NCBI GenBank assembly: GCA_034766995.1
Contig: CM068313.1
Coordinates: 34,713,496 to 34,777,495, forward strand
Length of the DNA stretch: 64,000 nucleotides
Direction of reading: 5' to 3'
Source: Acanthacorydalis orientalis
Taxonomy: Eukaryota; Arthropoda; Insecta; Megaloptera; Corydalidae
Part shown: one piece after another, positions 45,934 through 57,558 of the stretch
Layout: each line of letters opens with the position of its first letter
Position numbering within the stretch: position 1 is the stretch's first letter
Notes under the pieces: generated by a model
Told to the model about the DNA's origin: nothing
What the model saw: the letters and a program-made list of their open reading frames with translations, nothing else
Databases searched by the model: none
Translations under genes and position numbers: made by a program

Positions 45934-46338
45934 ATGTGTGTGTGTGTGTGTCTGTGTGTGTATTTTATATAGTATATATGTATAAAAGGATATAAATTAT
46001 AATACCGTTTTCCCAACAAAACTTTGACTTGTCAGCGATTGTCGAGCTGATAACGTATTATCAGATGCTGGTGCACCATTTGTCGATGTTCCGATGTTCG
46101 AAGCCATTGATTCCGTGTAGTCGGTTGTGGATGGAAAACGAGGCGTACGTGGTAGTGAAAGTCCCCGAGTGTTCCCTATTATTGGCGTATATTTACTAGG
46201 CGGAGGCGCACACCCTAAATGCATTCAACACAAAAGATGAGTGATTGTCTTTTTAAACAACGAAATTAACTGCTTTTACATTTGAAAATATTTTTGTTCA
46301 TTTAGGAATCATTATTGGATCGATAACGTTCACAGATG

Positions 46339-46395
<57 letters not shown>

Positions 46396-46482
46396 TGTAT
46401 GTTTATGTATTTAAACATTTATATGTATATGTTTATGTTTGTATATGTATATGTGTACACGAATGTGTAATACATAATAATA

Positions 46483-46533
<51 letters not shown>

Positions 46534-47096
46534 AATGAGGCTATTTTTTAAAGTTGATAAATCTTAAAATAATTCAGAACCTATTCGTATATTTTTATAA
46601 GAAATATGTCTATCAGTTTGGAGAAAATTTTATTTATATTTTAATTATAAATATGTAAAAATAAAGTTAGTTACAGTCTAATGCTAAACTTAAAGTAGCA
46701 GATTAATATATATAGATGTATATTTTGTTGAAAGGTTCTATGTTCAATTTTTAATAAAATTTAAACATGAATAATAATTTTGTTTTAAACAAAAATGTTC
46801 ACTTCAATTATTCAGTATGATTTGAATAAAAAAGCATATAGTATTAAAAATTGCATTGAACGAAAAGCAATTTTGTAACGATTTCAATTGTTTTGTATTC
46901 TATCAATCAATGCGACGCTACAAATCATTTTTAATTGTGACAATTTTTCGTAATTGACGGGATATTCTAGTGTGGTGTAGTATTTGTTAAGAATTGATAA
47001 TCGTTTATACATACAAGCATTGTATAATTAAAATTGTGTATAACACTGACCTGAATATTCATTGAAACGTTTTATTTTAGCTCTTGAGAAAGACAT
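35758..47096 (-). CDS. Coiled-coil protein with HMMR/RHAMM-like N-terminus
   Basis: Fifteen exons, 5' to 3' on the minus strand, join in phase: 47096-47051, 46214-46006, 43789-43733, 43043-42674, 42514-42297, 42241-42010, 41871-41465, 40270-40104, 39860-39756, 39151-38910, 38302-38157, 38093-37981, 37898-37787, 36463-36224, 36012-35758. They give 972 residues plus TAA. The start follows MSF-x2-A-x2-KRFN-x2-SGCAP-x-P-x2-Y, the opening signature of HMMR. Residues of about 20-300 are basic, Ser/Lys/Asn-rich and likely disordered. Residues 310-345 are conserved-looking ([11 protein letters not shown]), and from about 440 to 960 the protein is almost continuous coiled coil. HMMR is a microtubule and centrosome protein of the mitotic spindle. 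The N-terminal match is what I see; the same role here is inference, since the coiled coil alone is not diagnostic. Its length is somewhat above that of vertebrate HMMR. Confidence 0.85.
43941..44195. repeat. Dispersed repeat, copy 2, in an intron of the HMMR-like gene
   Basis: The head contains an aagggg-cttc-gccctt inverted repeat and then repeated ctcg(c/g)-type words (ctgcactcgcc, ctcgctgcgctcgcc). The tail from 44118, gttagtatgtctatataaaca through gttgttttataaagtg, is homologous to the tail of copy 1. A partial third unit starts near 44295 (atgtctatataatcatt), and aacatatttggg occurs in both units (about 44049 and 44355), suggesting a local duplication. GC content is sharply above that of the surrounding intron. 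Confidence 0.6.
44208..44297. repeat. (TA)n then (GA)n
   Basis: A TA tract joined to a GA run of about 40 bases, inside the locally duplicated repeat of the HMMR-like gene intron. Confidence 0.9.
44416..44483. repeat. (TA)n microsatellite
   Basis: An imperfect then pure TA tract closing the second unit of the local duplication. Confidence 0.9.
46339..46393. repeat. (TA)n microsatellite in intron 1 of the HMMR-like gene
   Basis: Pure TA, followed about 90 bases on by a second tract at 46484-46530. Confidence 0.95.
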
Positions 47097-47378
47097 CCTA
47101 ATATTAACAAGAATTTATGGTAAAGTAAATAAAACGAATTTCACACGACTACAATTTGTATATTTTTAATTTTGGAAAAATGTCCAAAGCTGTAAAATAA
47201 AATTGGCAAAAAACCAATTGTATATGTAATATAAAAATTTAATGACTGCAATTTTGTTAATTTGCCATGACGATCATAGCTTTCTTGCAAAAAATTTAGT
47301 GCAGGGTTCGTTTCTGAATTGATAACGAAATGTTACGAGTTTGATGCTATGATTAAATATTAAGTAGGGATTGCGTCT

Positions 47379-47381
<3 letters not shown>

Positions 47382-47441
<60 letters not shown>
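47382..47441. repeat. (TA)n microsatellite upstream of the HMMR-like gene
   Basis: Pure TA about 290 bases upstream of the start codon on the minus strand. A further tract lies at 47671-47735. Confidence 0.95.
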
Positions 47442-47443
<2 letters not shown>

Positions 47444-47537
47444 TGCGTTCGTACATATAAACAAGAAACAGTATATGAATACTGTTTAATCCGATCAAGT
47501 TCAAGCATAAAATATCAATTTTTATAATATGCTTATA

Positions 47538-47612
47538 TGATCAAGTGGATGGTTGGTTGGTTATTGCGGTTTTAGGGTGCATCGACAACTGAGGTAGTTA
47601 GTGCCCGAATGA
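47538..47612. repeat. Possible transposon-derived fragment
   Basis: The words ggatggttggttggttattgcgg and gggtgcatcgacaactgagg...agtgcccg form a GC-richer patch. Its phrasing resembles sequences I recall as repeated in arthropod genomes. No second copy was found in this window, so the call rests on recollection and composition only. Confidence 0.2.
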
Positions 47613-47668
47613 TCAAGCGAAGATATACTGTATATTCCTAAAATAAATTTACAAATATACATATGAAA

Positions 47669-47733
<65 letters not shown>

Positions 47734-48430
47734 TAGTAGAATCCTGAAAACATGAACCAATTCAAATCTTTACTTTTTCAAAATGTCCATGTTTTTGAAA
47801 GAATATAAAAGAGATAAAAGTTTTATAAATAAACTTATTACAGAGTTTATAATTTTAATTTTACTTTATCTTTCAATGGTTTTAATATTCATATTTAGCT
47901 AAAATTAATTGAATTATAAAATACAATGACTATTTTATGTATTTGAAAATAAAACTTAAAAAAATATAAGTTTAAATACATCAAATGCCAGTGTTATAAC
48001 CCATTTTCTCTCATAATCTATATGCACTAGTAATGTTATACAATAAAACATAGATTCATGTTGTTTCACGATTCGTCATATAAATAAAGCATAAAAATTA
48101 AATATACATTAAATATAATTTGGAATTACAATTTGGGAATATATTCCGTGAAAAAAGGTTAATAGTTTATAATATTTTACAATGTAATATATATATATAT
48201 ATAATACACTGAAAAAGTGTGTATAAATAAATTGGTTTTCTTATAATTTGGCATACTTTTCAAGCTAATTGAATATACAGTGTTTGAAAATGGGGATTAA
48301 TCTAGAAAAAGGTGAAAGCAAAATTGTAGAACGTGTAATCTACTTTGATTGAATCCTAAAGAAAGGAATTATTATTAAATTGAATTTTAAAGTTATTAAA
48401 TATCTTTCTTCATCCATCTCTCTGTGTATA

Positions 48431-48435
48431 TACAC

Positions 48436-48487
<52 letters not shown>
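48431..48487. repeat. (TA)n flanked by cacgta on both sides
   Basis: Pure TA bounded by ACACGTA and TACACGTACG, an inverted flank that extends the palindrome. Confidence 0.9.
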
Positions 48488-48489
<2 letters not shown>

Positions 48490-49610
48490 GTACGTAAATT
48501 ATTAAACGATAATTTTATAATATTTACTTTTATGTTAAAACTAATTTCCTTAATAAAGGATGCTTATCAAATAAAATGTATGTACTTTAAGTGAAAAAGT
48601 ATTTAATCCAGATTGTTCCAAATAAAAAAAAATAGAAATTGAAAGATAAAATTAAATTAAATCTTGTTTTTCCTTAATTAAAAACTACATGAACAGTTTT
48701 CATGCTGTCAACATTGTCTAAGATGAACGTCTACTTACTTCACTTATATGAAATTGCTTTTAAACTCAGCACAATGAAAGATCTCGTCTCTTTATTTTGA
48801 AAAACAGTTAAAAAGAACGTTACTACATTTACGTTTTACATCTTTATACGAGTAAAATGAAGCTGTCTAAAAATGAAATAAACCGTACAGTATTTAGGAA
48901 AATCAAATTCTGTTGTAATTTTTTTTCATTTCAATTATATAATATATATATATAGACAGAGAGAGATAGTTTAATAGATATATAGCTAGATATAAATACG
49001 AACTTATATAAAAATATTTAGCAGACATTTATACAATATGGAAAATGTGATTTCTCGTTCTGAATTTCAACTATGTTACTTGATTATTAGAAAAAAATAT
49101 AAATATCGAGTGTATACATACTTGTGTTTATAAAGATGTTAAATTTGTGAAAGATGCCAACAGATAATTTTTAATTAAAAAATAAGATATATAAGTTAAT
49201 AATTTAACATATATTATTCATTTGATTTAAATAGTTTAGTACTTTTTTACATATTGTATATATATATATTCATATCTGTATAGTTAACTTGTATTTCCGA
49301 ATGAATAATTGTTATTCTGTTAATATTAATTTAAGCTAATGTTAACAGTCTACAAATAGCAAAGGATGTAAATGTATATATTACAACAGTGCAGTAAAGC
49401 TACAAGATTTTATTCAAAATATTAAAATTTTAATTAATTTTTCTTTCATTTTTTTTTTCAAATCATTGTGTTCTGTCCGAATTTTCTATTTATACTAATG
49501 TATGGAATCTGATGGTCTAATTAAATATATGTACATACTTTACAGTTTTTGATCCTTAATATCGATTTCCCATTTCAATAATAAATTTCATACATGAACA
49601 ATACATATGT

Positions 49611-49653
<43 letters not shown>

Positions 49654-50229
49654 CATTTTTTATCCTGTAAAAATGAATTTAAATGTATTATAAATTATTT
49701 TATTTTATATGATCATTTAAATTTCATTAAAGTATAAAAAATTTAAGATTAAATTAAAAATTGATACACTATTGTATTAATTATTTTTTATATTTAAATA
49801 CAATGTTTATCAAAACATAAAATAATAGTTTATATGAAAAGGATTCATTTTTATATAGCTTTAAATATACTTGATGAAAATTTATCACGTGTTGGTCGAA
49901 CGAAGAATTTAATACATCAATTTTCATTTATTTCTGTTATTGTTTCAGATTTATGTACACAAATACATGTTCATGTATACAAACAGAAGTAAATCTTTTA
50001 GTGTGTGAATATATATATATATATTTGCACGTTTCATACAGTCACACGTTTCATAAAAAAACGAATATATTTGAATATATGTGTATGAAATTCAATATCT
50101 GTTACTTGTTAACCCAAAATAGAATAGATGAAGGAACCGATATGTTATTTGACAAAGACAGATGCAGAAGATGTATAAGTGCAATGGCTTAAAAGTTAGG
50201 AGTGTCCAAAAGCACAGATTAATAAAAAT

Positions 50230-50279
<50 letters not shown>

Positions 50280-50468
50280 GTACATATATAAACAATTTAC
50301 ATGTTAGTATTTTTGTGTAATTATTAAAAATTAACATATATTAAAAAATGTTTTGGATGTGGTTTATATAAGTTTAATCGCAAATTGCTATAGAATGCAG
50401 TGGATATGAAAATTAAACTTTATGTAAGTGATACGAATTTCCTTTGAAAATGTAAATAAATAAATGTG

Positions 50469-50469
<1 letters not shown>

Positions 50470-50505
<36 letters not shown>

Positions 50506-50508
50506 TAT

Positions 50509-50540
<32 letters not shown>
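50470..50540. repeat. Two (TA)n blocks forming a larger inverted repeat
   Basis: TA block, cttattaca, TA block, then tgtaataag. The spacer and the right flank are reverse complements, so the palindrome goes beyond the TA units. Confidence 0.85.
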
Positions 50541-50542
<2 letters not shown>

Positions 50543-51430
50543 ATAAGAATTAACAGCTTTCAGTACAGTAACTTCAAAGTAATAATGGTATTTTAGATTT
50601 TCGTCCATTATTTAAAATATAATATTTTTCAATTAATTTTACTTAGTTTTCTTTACATTCATATCCTTCCTGTATTGTGCTGGTTGGAAATTATTCTTAA
50701 TTGATTTGATTACAGGTCGTTAACCATTCATTTTCAATTTACTGATTATCAAGATATTATGTATTAAAGTTCATATAATGATAACAGTTATTTTATTCCT
50801 CCGAGATTTATCGCAATGGAATTCTTGAATAAGAAAATTCAATTACATAAAAACATAAACATAATTGGTACAATAATTTAGTAAATGTTTCGTTTTTCGT
50901 AATTTCGTTTATAGATTGAATCTAATTTGTTAATGATTAAATTAATTGTATTATTCATTAAATGAGTAATAAGTAAATGTTTGTGTGAATATACGTTTTT
51001 TTGTAACTGTGATTATTTTTCGAAGTATTTGTTTGTAAAAACAATTAGATTTTGTTTACAATGAAGGTATCAATTATTATAGTACATCCGGTGATTGATT
51101 GACGTTGATTGACAATCATGCATTACTATGTAGCATACATACCAGACTTGAAATATATCGGTATAATAACATGGTTCTATTGATAAAATGTCATGCGATT
51201 CACGGAGCGTTTTTTAATTTTATATTGTTCGCCAGAGAGGCTTTTATAAAGAACCGCGCTATTAAAATCAATTAAACCTCGAATTAATTTAAAATCATAT
51301 AAGTTGTTTTTTTCTTATAAATACAAAATAATGTATTTACAAAAGTATAAGTTAACGTATACTTGTCTTAAAATTTTCAGTTAGTTATTATATATAAAAA
51401 TATTCAAACAAAATACGTACATTACTATGA

Positions 51431-51478
<48 letters not shown>

Positions 51479-51883
51479 AATTTAAATTAAAATAAGTAAT
51501 CATTGAATACTCTTTAATAAAATATTATTTTTTTATTGTTTATATGTATTGAAACATTATTAAACAATAAATATATAATCAATAAAATAAATGTAATAAT
51601 TTTTGTTCGGTATATTTTCATGATAACTAAATTTATGAACAATAGTTTTAATCAGAAGGCATGTTATTACAAAACGTACAATGTTTTTAATAACAATTAT
51701 AAATAAAAATCAATGAGCATTTTTACAACAAAATAAAAAATATATAACATCACCATTGTTATATTTTTTGGTGGCACTAGAACGTTAAAAAGTTTTATTT
51801 TCGTAATGGCGTACTTTAGTGTGTAGAAAGGGTGTGATAAACTAATGCAAGAATTTATGAGACAAAAGTTACAGCTGTGAAAC

Positions 51884-51960
51884 TTAAGACGCCCAGTTAG
51901 AAGGTTCCAAGGGTTTCTCTTTACTCTTCAGACCTAGTTCTTTCTGTTCTTGTTCTGAAG
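51884..51960 (-). CDS. Candidate orphan terminal coding exon
   Basis: On the minus strand, after the acceptor-like aatctataag, a frame reads SEQEQKELGLKSKEKPLEP followed by SNWAS and TAA. The residue mix (charged, with a Pro and a Trp) is unlike the poly-Tyr/Ile/Asn noise produced by this AT-rich DNA. The GC content is locally raised. The upstream exon was not located, and I do not recognise the protein. A second acceptor (cttcag) six bases in would also keep the frame. Confidence 0.35.
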
Positions 51961-52182
51961 CTTATAGATTTTTTAAAGTAAAAAATATTTAATGAATCAC
52001 TTTGAAATTTTCAGTTATTTTATTTTTCAAATATACATTTATTGTATTTTTTATTATTTTATAGTATTCATAACGTAATAAAAAAAGTGGTTGTTAAAAG
52101 TACAGAATTTAAGCTAATAGTTAAAAGAAAATAGTATTTGTTTTTTATATATGCAATTTCACATATGTATACATTTGTGTGT

Positions 52183-52183
52183 G

Positions 52184-52240
<57 letters not shown>
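52183..52240. repeat. (TA)n microsatellite
   Basis: TA tract with TG-rich flanks, between the orphan exon candidate and the Tc1-like relic. Confidence 0.9.
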
Positions 52241-52241
<1 letters not shown>

Positions 52242-52379
52242 AATAAATCAATATTAGTTATATCATCATTAAACAATCTTATTGGTTAAATAATTTTTAA
52301 CGATTTTTATATAATTAATTGTTGAGTCCACATAATGAGCTTTTAATCTATCAAATGCAGTTTAAAAATGATTTCATGT

Positions 52380-52850
52380 CCCTGCAGAATTGATTGTTAT
52401 TTTTCGATAGTCAACTCCATTTCAAATAGGTCTCCGATTCCAAATACACGCCCTCATACCTAAATCATATTCTAAACTTTTTCGTTTCTTTACAAATATA
52501 CTCGAGTTTCTTTGTATCAAATATCCTCAAATTGATTAACTTGGCCAAATCACCTGTTTGAATTTTTTGTTTAATTTAATTAATTTTGGCAAATTTTAGG
52601 TGGTTTGATTTTATCTCTGTTCTCCAAAGGTTTTTATTAAAAATGAATTTTCATAGACTGGATTTCAACCCCAGTTTACGAACAGTATTAAAATTTCGGC
52701 CATTTTTTTTTATCAATTCCTTGCTCACTTTCGTTCGTTGATTTAAGTTGGACAAAATTTTTGTCGCTTTATGATGTCTCATTTTCCCGGTCTTGTACTA
52801 ATATGGTATTTTACTGAGGTAATTTCCCTAAACTTGCTTAAAACTTTTTT
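52380..52850 (-). mobile_element. Possible Tc1-like transposase relic
   Basis: The minus strand holds an open run, TRPGKMRHHKATKILSN, continuing through LNQRTKVSKELIKKNGRN and NTVRKLGLKSS. This is followed after a stop by a frame containing KNLWRTEIKSNHLKFAK. The order of a helix-turn-helix ending in V.RLG.KS and then RLKFAK resembles the DNA-binding half of Tc1 transposases. Catalytic residues and terminal repeats were not seen. Confidence 0.4.
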
Positions 52851-53819
52851 ACATATTGTTATAAGAATATTTAAATTTTCTTGTGAAAGATACCTGAAAA
52901 CATTCTTATTTACATAACAGTAATTATGTGTCTGTTAGAAATTGATGTCTCATTTTCTATACTCGTTTCAATAGTATTTTGATAATTATAAATATCATGG
53001 ATACTATTTTACATTACTGATGTAAAAAAAATATTAAAATAAAATTTAAGTAGTATAAAAAGACTATAAAAATGAATTGACATTTACTAAAAATATCAGA
53101 ATAATAACTGAATTAATTTCCTGAATTTTTTCATCTTCGTCTCAAAATATATTTCTTTATATTTCTTATTTTATTTCATTTTTTAGATAGGATTCAACAG
53201 ATAAGGAATATATATTTTTAATATGAATATTGCAACTCAATTCGAATACTTACACTACAACGATATTTTTATGATTTTATTATCATCTTTTTTATAAAAA
53301 TTGCCGTTTCTCAGCATTGTCATAAATTTGAGATTCTTTTGCACACTACAACCTATTTAATAAATGTAATGATATGCTATAAAATTGTCTTTCTGCATAT
53401 TAATAATTTGAATCTATTATATAGATTTTAGGTTATAGTAATAATGGAGTTTGAATATTTATTCATCCCTGTCAAAATTTAAATCTTCTGTCCAAATTGA
53501 CGTGGTAACATACGTATGTCGTATGTTATCGACTGAATGTTGTACCTGCTCTTTCTATTTCGCAGCAACTGACTAGAAATTTTCCTCAGTCTTGAACTTT
53601 ACTACAATATCAGCAGAACATTATTCAATTCATGCAATCAATTATTTAAATCGGTTGCTTAAAATAAAACATTAAATAAAATTGTCACATTTTTCATATG
53701 AGAATATCTCATGTTTAAAAAAGTATATTCACTTAATGATTTTGTATTTAAAGATAATATTTGTCAAATTTAATGTTTTATTATTCGATTTTAATATAAA
53801 ATTAGGTACAGCATCAATT

Positions 53820-53862
<43 letters not shown>

Positions 53863-54423
53863 GTGTAAATGAGTGAGTATAAATATAGGCTTCCATTAAA
53901 TTTGTGTGTAATGAGCTTAAACTGAAAATCGATAAATATTACTTTTTTATAAGAACCTCGTCAAAATACAATTAATAAATTAAAAAGTTTAAAAATACTA
54001 CTTATTATATATAAAAAAGCATTATAATTTCCGAAATTTCCTCAACAACATTTTCTTAATTGCTAAATACATTAGGGATATAAAATGATACGAAGATACT
54101 GTCATCTAAAAGTAATATTAAAAAGATGTATTTTTATGAGAAAATTAATAAACGTTTTATTAAAAATTACTATACGGTATCTTTTAAAGGGAACTGTTCA
54201 AATCTTAAACGTTTTGAGAGTAATAAAGTTTTCTCATTATAATATTTTTTCATTGTAAAAACCGCTCTTATGGAACTTTCATAATTAAAATGCTATTGAT
54301 TGATCATTTTTGATTATTGTGAGGTGCGGTGCTTTGTAAATTGTTGAAAATGAAACGATTATTTCTTAATTTTGTATCTAATTGAATATGAATTTTAAAA
54401 ATTTTAGTTTATTTAATTTGATT

Positions 54424-54456
<33 letters not shown>

Positions 54457-54635
54457 CATTTTTATTTAAATTCTTTCTTTATAAAGTTGTTATTTTTTCT
54501 GTACATTAATTTAATTTAATATTTTTTATTATCATTAAATTATTTTTTTAAAAAAATATTAAAAATAAAAGAAATTCTCTTTAAGTAATACATAATAGAA
54601 AAAAAGTTAAGAAATTGGTTATTAAAAAATATTTA

Positions 54636-54637
<2 letters not shown>

Positions 54638-54693
<56 letters not shown>
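54638..54693. repeat. (TA)n microsatellite
   Basis: Pure TA about 90 bases upstream of the mariner fragment at 54787. Confidence 0.95.
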
Positions 54694-54696
<3 letters not shown>

Positions 54697-54786
54697 ATAT
54701 TATAATATAATATAATACAATATGTGTTAGCATAATTTATGTTACAAAAAGTTTCATTATTAATTATAATGAATTTACATATGGTC

Positions 54787-54950
54787 TGTGAACTGGAACA
54801 TTTGGCCAACAGAAATTATGTTCAGTGACAAAGCAATGATTTACTTGAATAGGCAAGAGAATCATCATCACATTCATTATCGATCTGACAAAACCCTTAT
54901 TGGATGAAAGACAATTATGTCTAGAACACCCGAAATGACTTTACATTCAT
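54787..54950 (+). mobile_element. Tc1/mariner transposase fragment (first catalytic block)
   Basis: The plus strand reads NWNIWPTEIMFSDKAMIYLN, then a degraded RQENHHHIHYRSDK. In the next frame over it reads NPYWM. This is the sequence order of the mariner-like block W...IMFSDEA.FYLNG.VNRHN.RYW...NPHWM. The catalytic aspartate after FS is present, but the frame is broken by at least one indel and stops. It is a relic with no visible ends. Confidence 0.65.
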
Positions 54951-56171
54951 GTTAAAGTTGTAAAATATTCTAATTGGATATTAAATAAATTATTAGTTGT
55001 TTAGTTTATATAAATTGAATGAAAGTTGTATAATTCCATTTTATAAATGGTACATACGTCGTACGACCGTATTATTATTAAAATGATAGTTTGTAATTAC
55101 TTCACTTTATTTATAAAGTGCTATAATGTCGTATTTAATTAAAGATGTATTTTAATTAAAATATATTAAGTATGATTTCGAGGCGTTTTAGTTCTTTCTA
55201 AATGCGATAAAAACAAATTTAATCTGTTGAAAAAATAAAGAAAATTATAGTTTGTATTAACTTTATGTATAAAAATAATAAATAATTAAACTTTCGCCAC
55301 TCTTCACAATGTGGTGGGCTTTAAGTTATATTAACAAAAAATGTTATTTAAATGTCATGTACATTTTTAACCCGTTTTCAATTTATTATTTTATTACCTA
55401 ATAGAAATGATTGAAATGGATCTAATCATTATGGTTTAATTTTATGGTTATTGAAGACAGATAAGGAATGTCTGATGATGAGAGATAACTACTTTAAATG
55501 TTGTATAACGCAAATTGCACGAACATCTATTACTATTGCCATAAAATCGTACCTTTATGTTTAAGTCGTTATTTCTGAATGCAATTTGTACGAAACAAAC
55601 GAAAGAGAGTGCCGTAAATCTAAAATACTCCATTAAGAGAGTAAACCTTTACAAGATCTTATAGTCATGTAAGAAAGCGCTGAGTTTATAATTCTGTCAA
55701 GAAAAAAATAATCGTCGAAAAGTCTTATGAAACCTTTATAACTAAGCACCAACAAAGTTGTGTCATCTATCGAAAAAGTAAGAAAAAAGGATCGATTAGA
55801 AATGCAATTAATTGATGATTTTGAATACGATAATAAAATATAACATTTTTCTATTCAATAAAATATAATCATATTTTATAAATTATAAAATGTAATTTAT
55901 TTTGTAAATTAAAATGTAATTTTATTTGTTTTGAAAAAGAGATAAAACTAGAATGTATAAAACGGAACATTTTGAAATTTGTACAAGCATAAAAATAAAT
56001 CTAAACGACTTTATATTGGTGTTCTATAAAAATGAAATTGAAATTTTAAACATGATATTGACAAAGAAATGAAAAATGCTTTTAATTGGACATTTTGTAA
56101 ATTACGATTCGTACAAATCGGCCTCGAATATATTCACAGACATAGATATATCGCGCTAAATTCGTGAATAT
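54951..56171. other. Non-coding DNA, nothing recognised
   Basis: This is AT-rich sequence with a few short open frames, the longest on the minus strand at 55448-55633. They show no domain, splice context or biased composition. I see no repeats beyond simple A/T runs. Confidence 0.4.
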
Positions 56172-56273
56172 ATGATATCAGCAGAGCAAGTAATCACTAA
56201 TTGGAAGCATTTCAATGGAGCATTAGAACAAGAGACTCGAATGAGACAAGTTTTAGAGGGTGTAAGATGTTAA
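56172..56273 (+). CDS. Weak candidate exon or small ORF
   Basis: A 33-codon frame starts with ATG and reads MISAEQVITNWKHFNGALEQ followed by ETRMRQVLEG. A donor-like GGTGTAAG comes just before the stop. The residue composition looks protein-like for this DNA. I do not recognise it, and no partner exon is evident. The following 300 bases are also GC-richer and contain another good donor after ATGCATCTTGG (gcc|gtaagtatg near 56464). Confidence 0.25.
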   Translation: MISAEQVITNWKHFNGALEQETRMRQVLEGVRC

Positions 56274-57516
56274 TTTGAAATCTCTTACATGCCTGAAATC
56301 AATCAAATGATGTAGTTGCGGCGTAGTAGCAGATACCGGCTGCAGTCTTTTGATTATACGGTTTCTATAATAACGATTATATGGATTCTCAGGGTTGTTG
56401 TATTTAAGGGCGTCTCTAAATGCATCTTGGCTGTGTTGTGAGAACTAACACAATTCACGTAGCCGTAAGTATGCACAAGTTGCGATACTGGATTACATTA
56501 TTCATGAAGAATAACGAATCAGTGATAAAACGCAGTATTTTATTTACACACGGTATTTACAATACAAATGTCCAGGCTTGCACGGTATTCACCAGGCACG
56601 GTCAGAAAATACATGCATAAAACAAATGTTTAGAACAAAGCATTAAACCTGACCTACAATTCGTAACACAGATAATGTGTGAAACTGCATTTAGTTCACT
56701 AGTTTTGAATACATTTTCAAGTTTATTAGTTATTACTCTATAATAATTTGATTTGAACAATATTGAAATAATTTAGAATAGTAGTAACAGGACTAAATTT
56801 TAGATCGTTTAGTTTATTCGACATAAAATAAACAGTATAAATAAATTGATTTTCTGTAAAAATTGCTATGCAGTAATTTTCTAATTCAAATATGTCAAAG
56901 GTCTCTTCAAATTTGCAACGAGTATAAACATATGTATTATTTTATTATTAACCATTTTGATAATAGAAGTTGTGGCGTATTCATTTAGATGTAATGGTTT
57001 GTTGACTCGTTCATAAAGAAATGTTGAAAATATATTGTTTAATTACAAATATGCATATTATTTCCAAAAACCAATTAATTTATTTTATGTGTATATCCAA
57101 ATTGCATTCTTAAAAAAAACTTGAAAAATAACCGATATTAAGACACATGAGGAAATACGTAATCGTTCGAGTTCGTTTCACTTAAAACAAGTTAGTATTT
57201 AATTATAATAAGATTGTTTTCTTTAAAAAAGATACAATTCTTTACAAATACACACTTTTCATCTTAGTTTGTATTAATTCAAAATATTAGATTTTCTGTA
57301 AACAATAATGTCTTCTAATAATTGTGAACAGAATTATTTTCAGTACAGTTTCAACGATTAATGAATATCATGCTGATTTCTATTTTTATTGAGGTACATC
57401 ATTTCTTCGTGAATGAATGATTGAAAATAAAACGCCTTGCTGAGTGCTTGCAAATTACTCGTATTGTGAAATCAGTTACGCACTCGAATTTATTTTTTTT
57501 TGTGTCAGAAACTGGT

Positions 57517-57558
<42 letters not shown>

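Larger units (their letters stand above)
47097..51883. other. Upstream/intergenic DNA right of the HMMR-like gene
   Basis: This stretch should hold the promoter of the minus-strand HMMR-like gene just above 47096, but no clear core motif is visible. It contains several (TA)n tracts and one segment with repeat-like wording (47538-47612). Otherwise I see AT-rich sequence without exons. Confidence 0.4.

Noticed and set aside
49953..50192. 79-codon + strand frame ending RIDEGTDMLFDKDRCRRCIS
   Set aside because: Only the last 25 residues look protein-like. The rest is TA-derived, and no acceptor supports a separate exon.
55448..55633. 61-codon minus-strand frame
   Set aside because: It has no domain, no splice sites at useful positions and no neighbouring coding signal.
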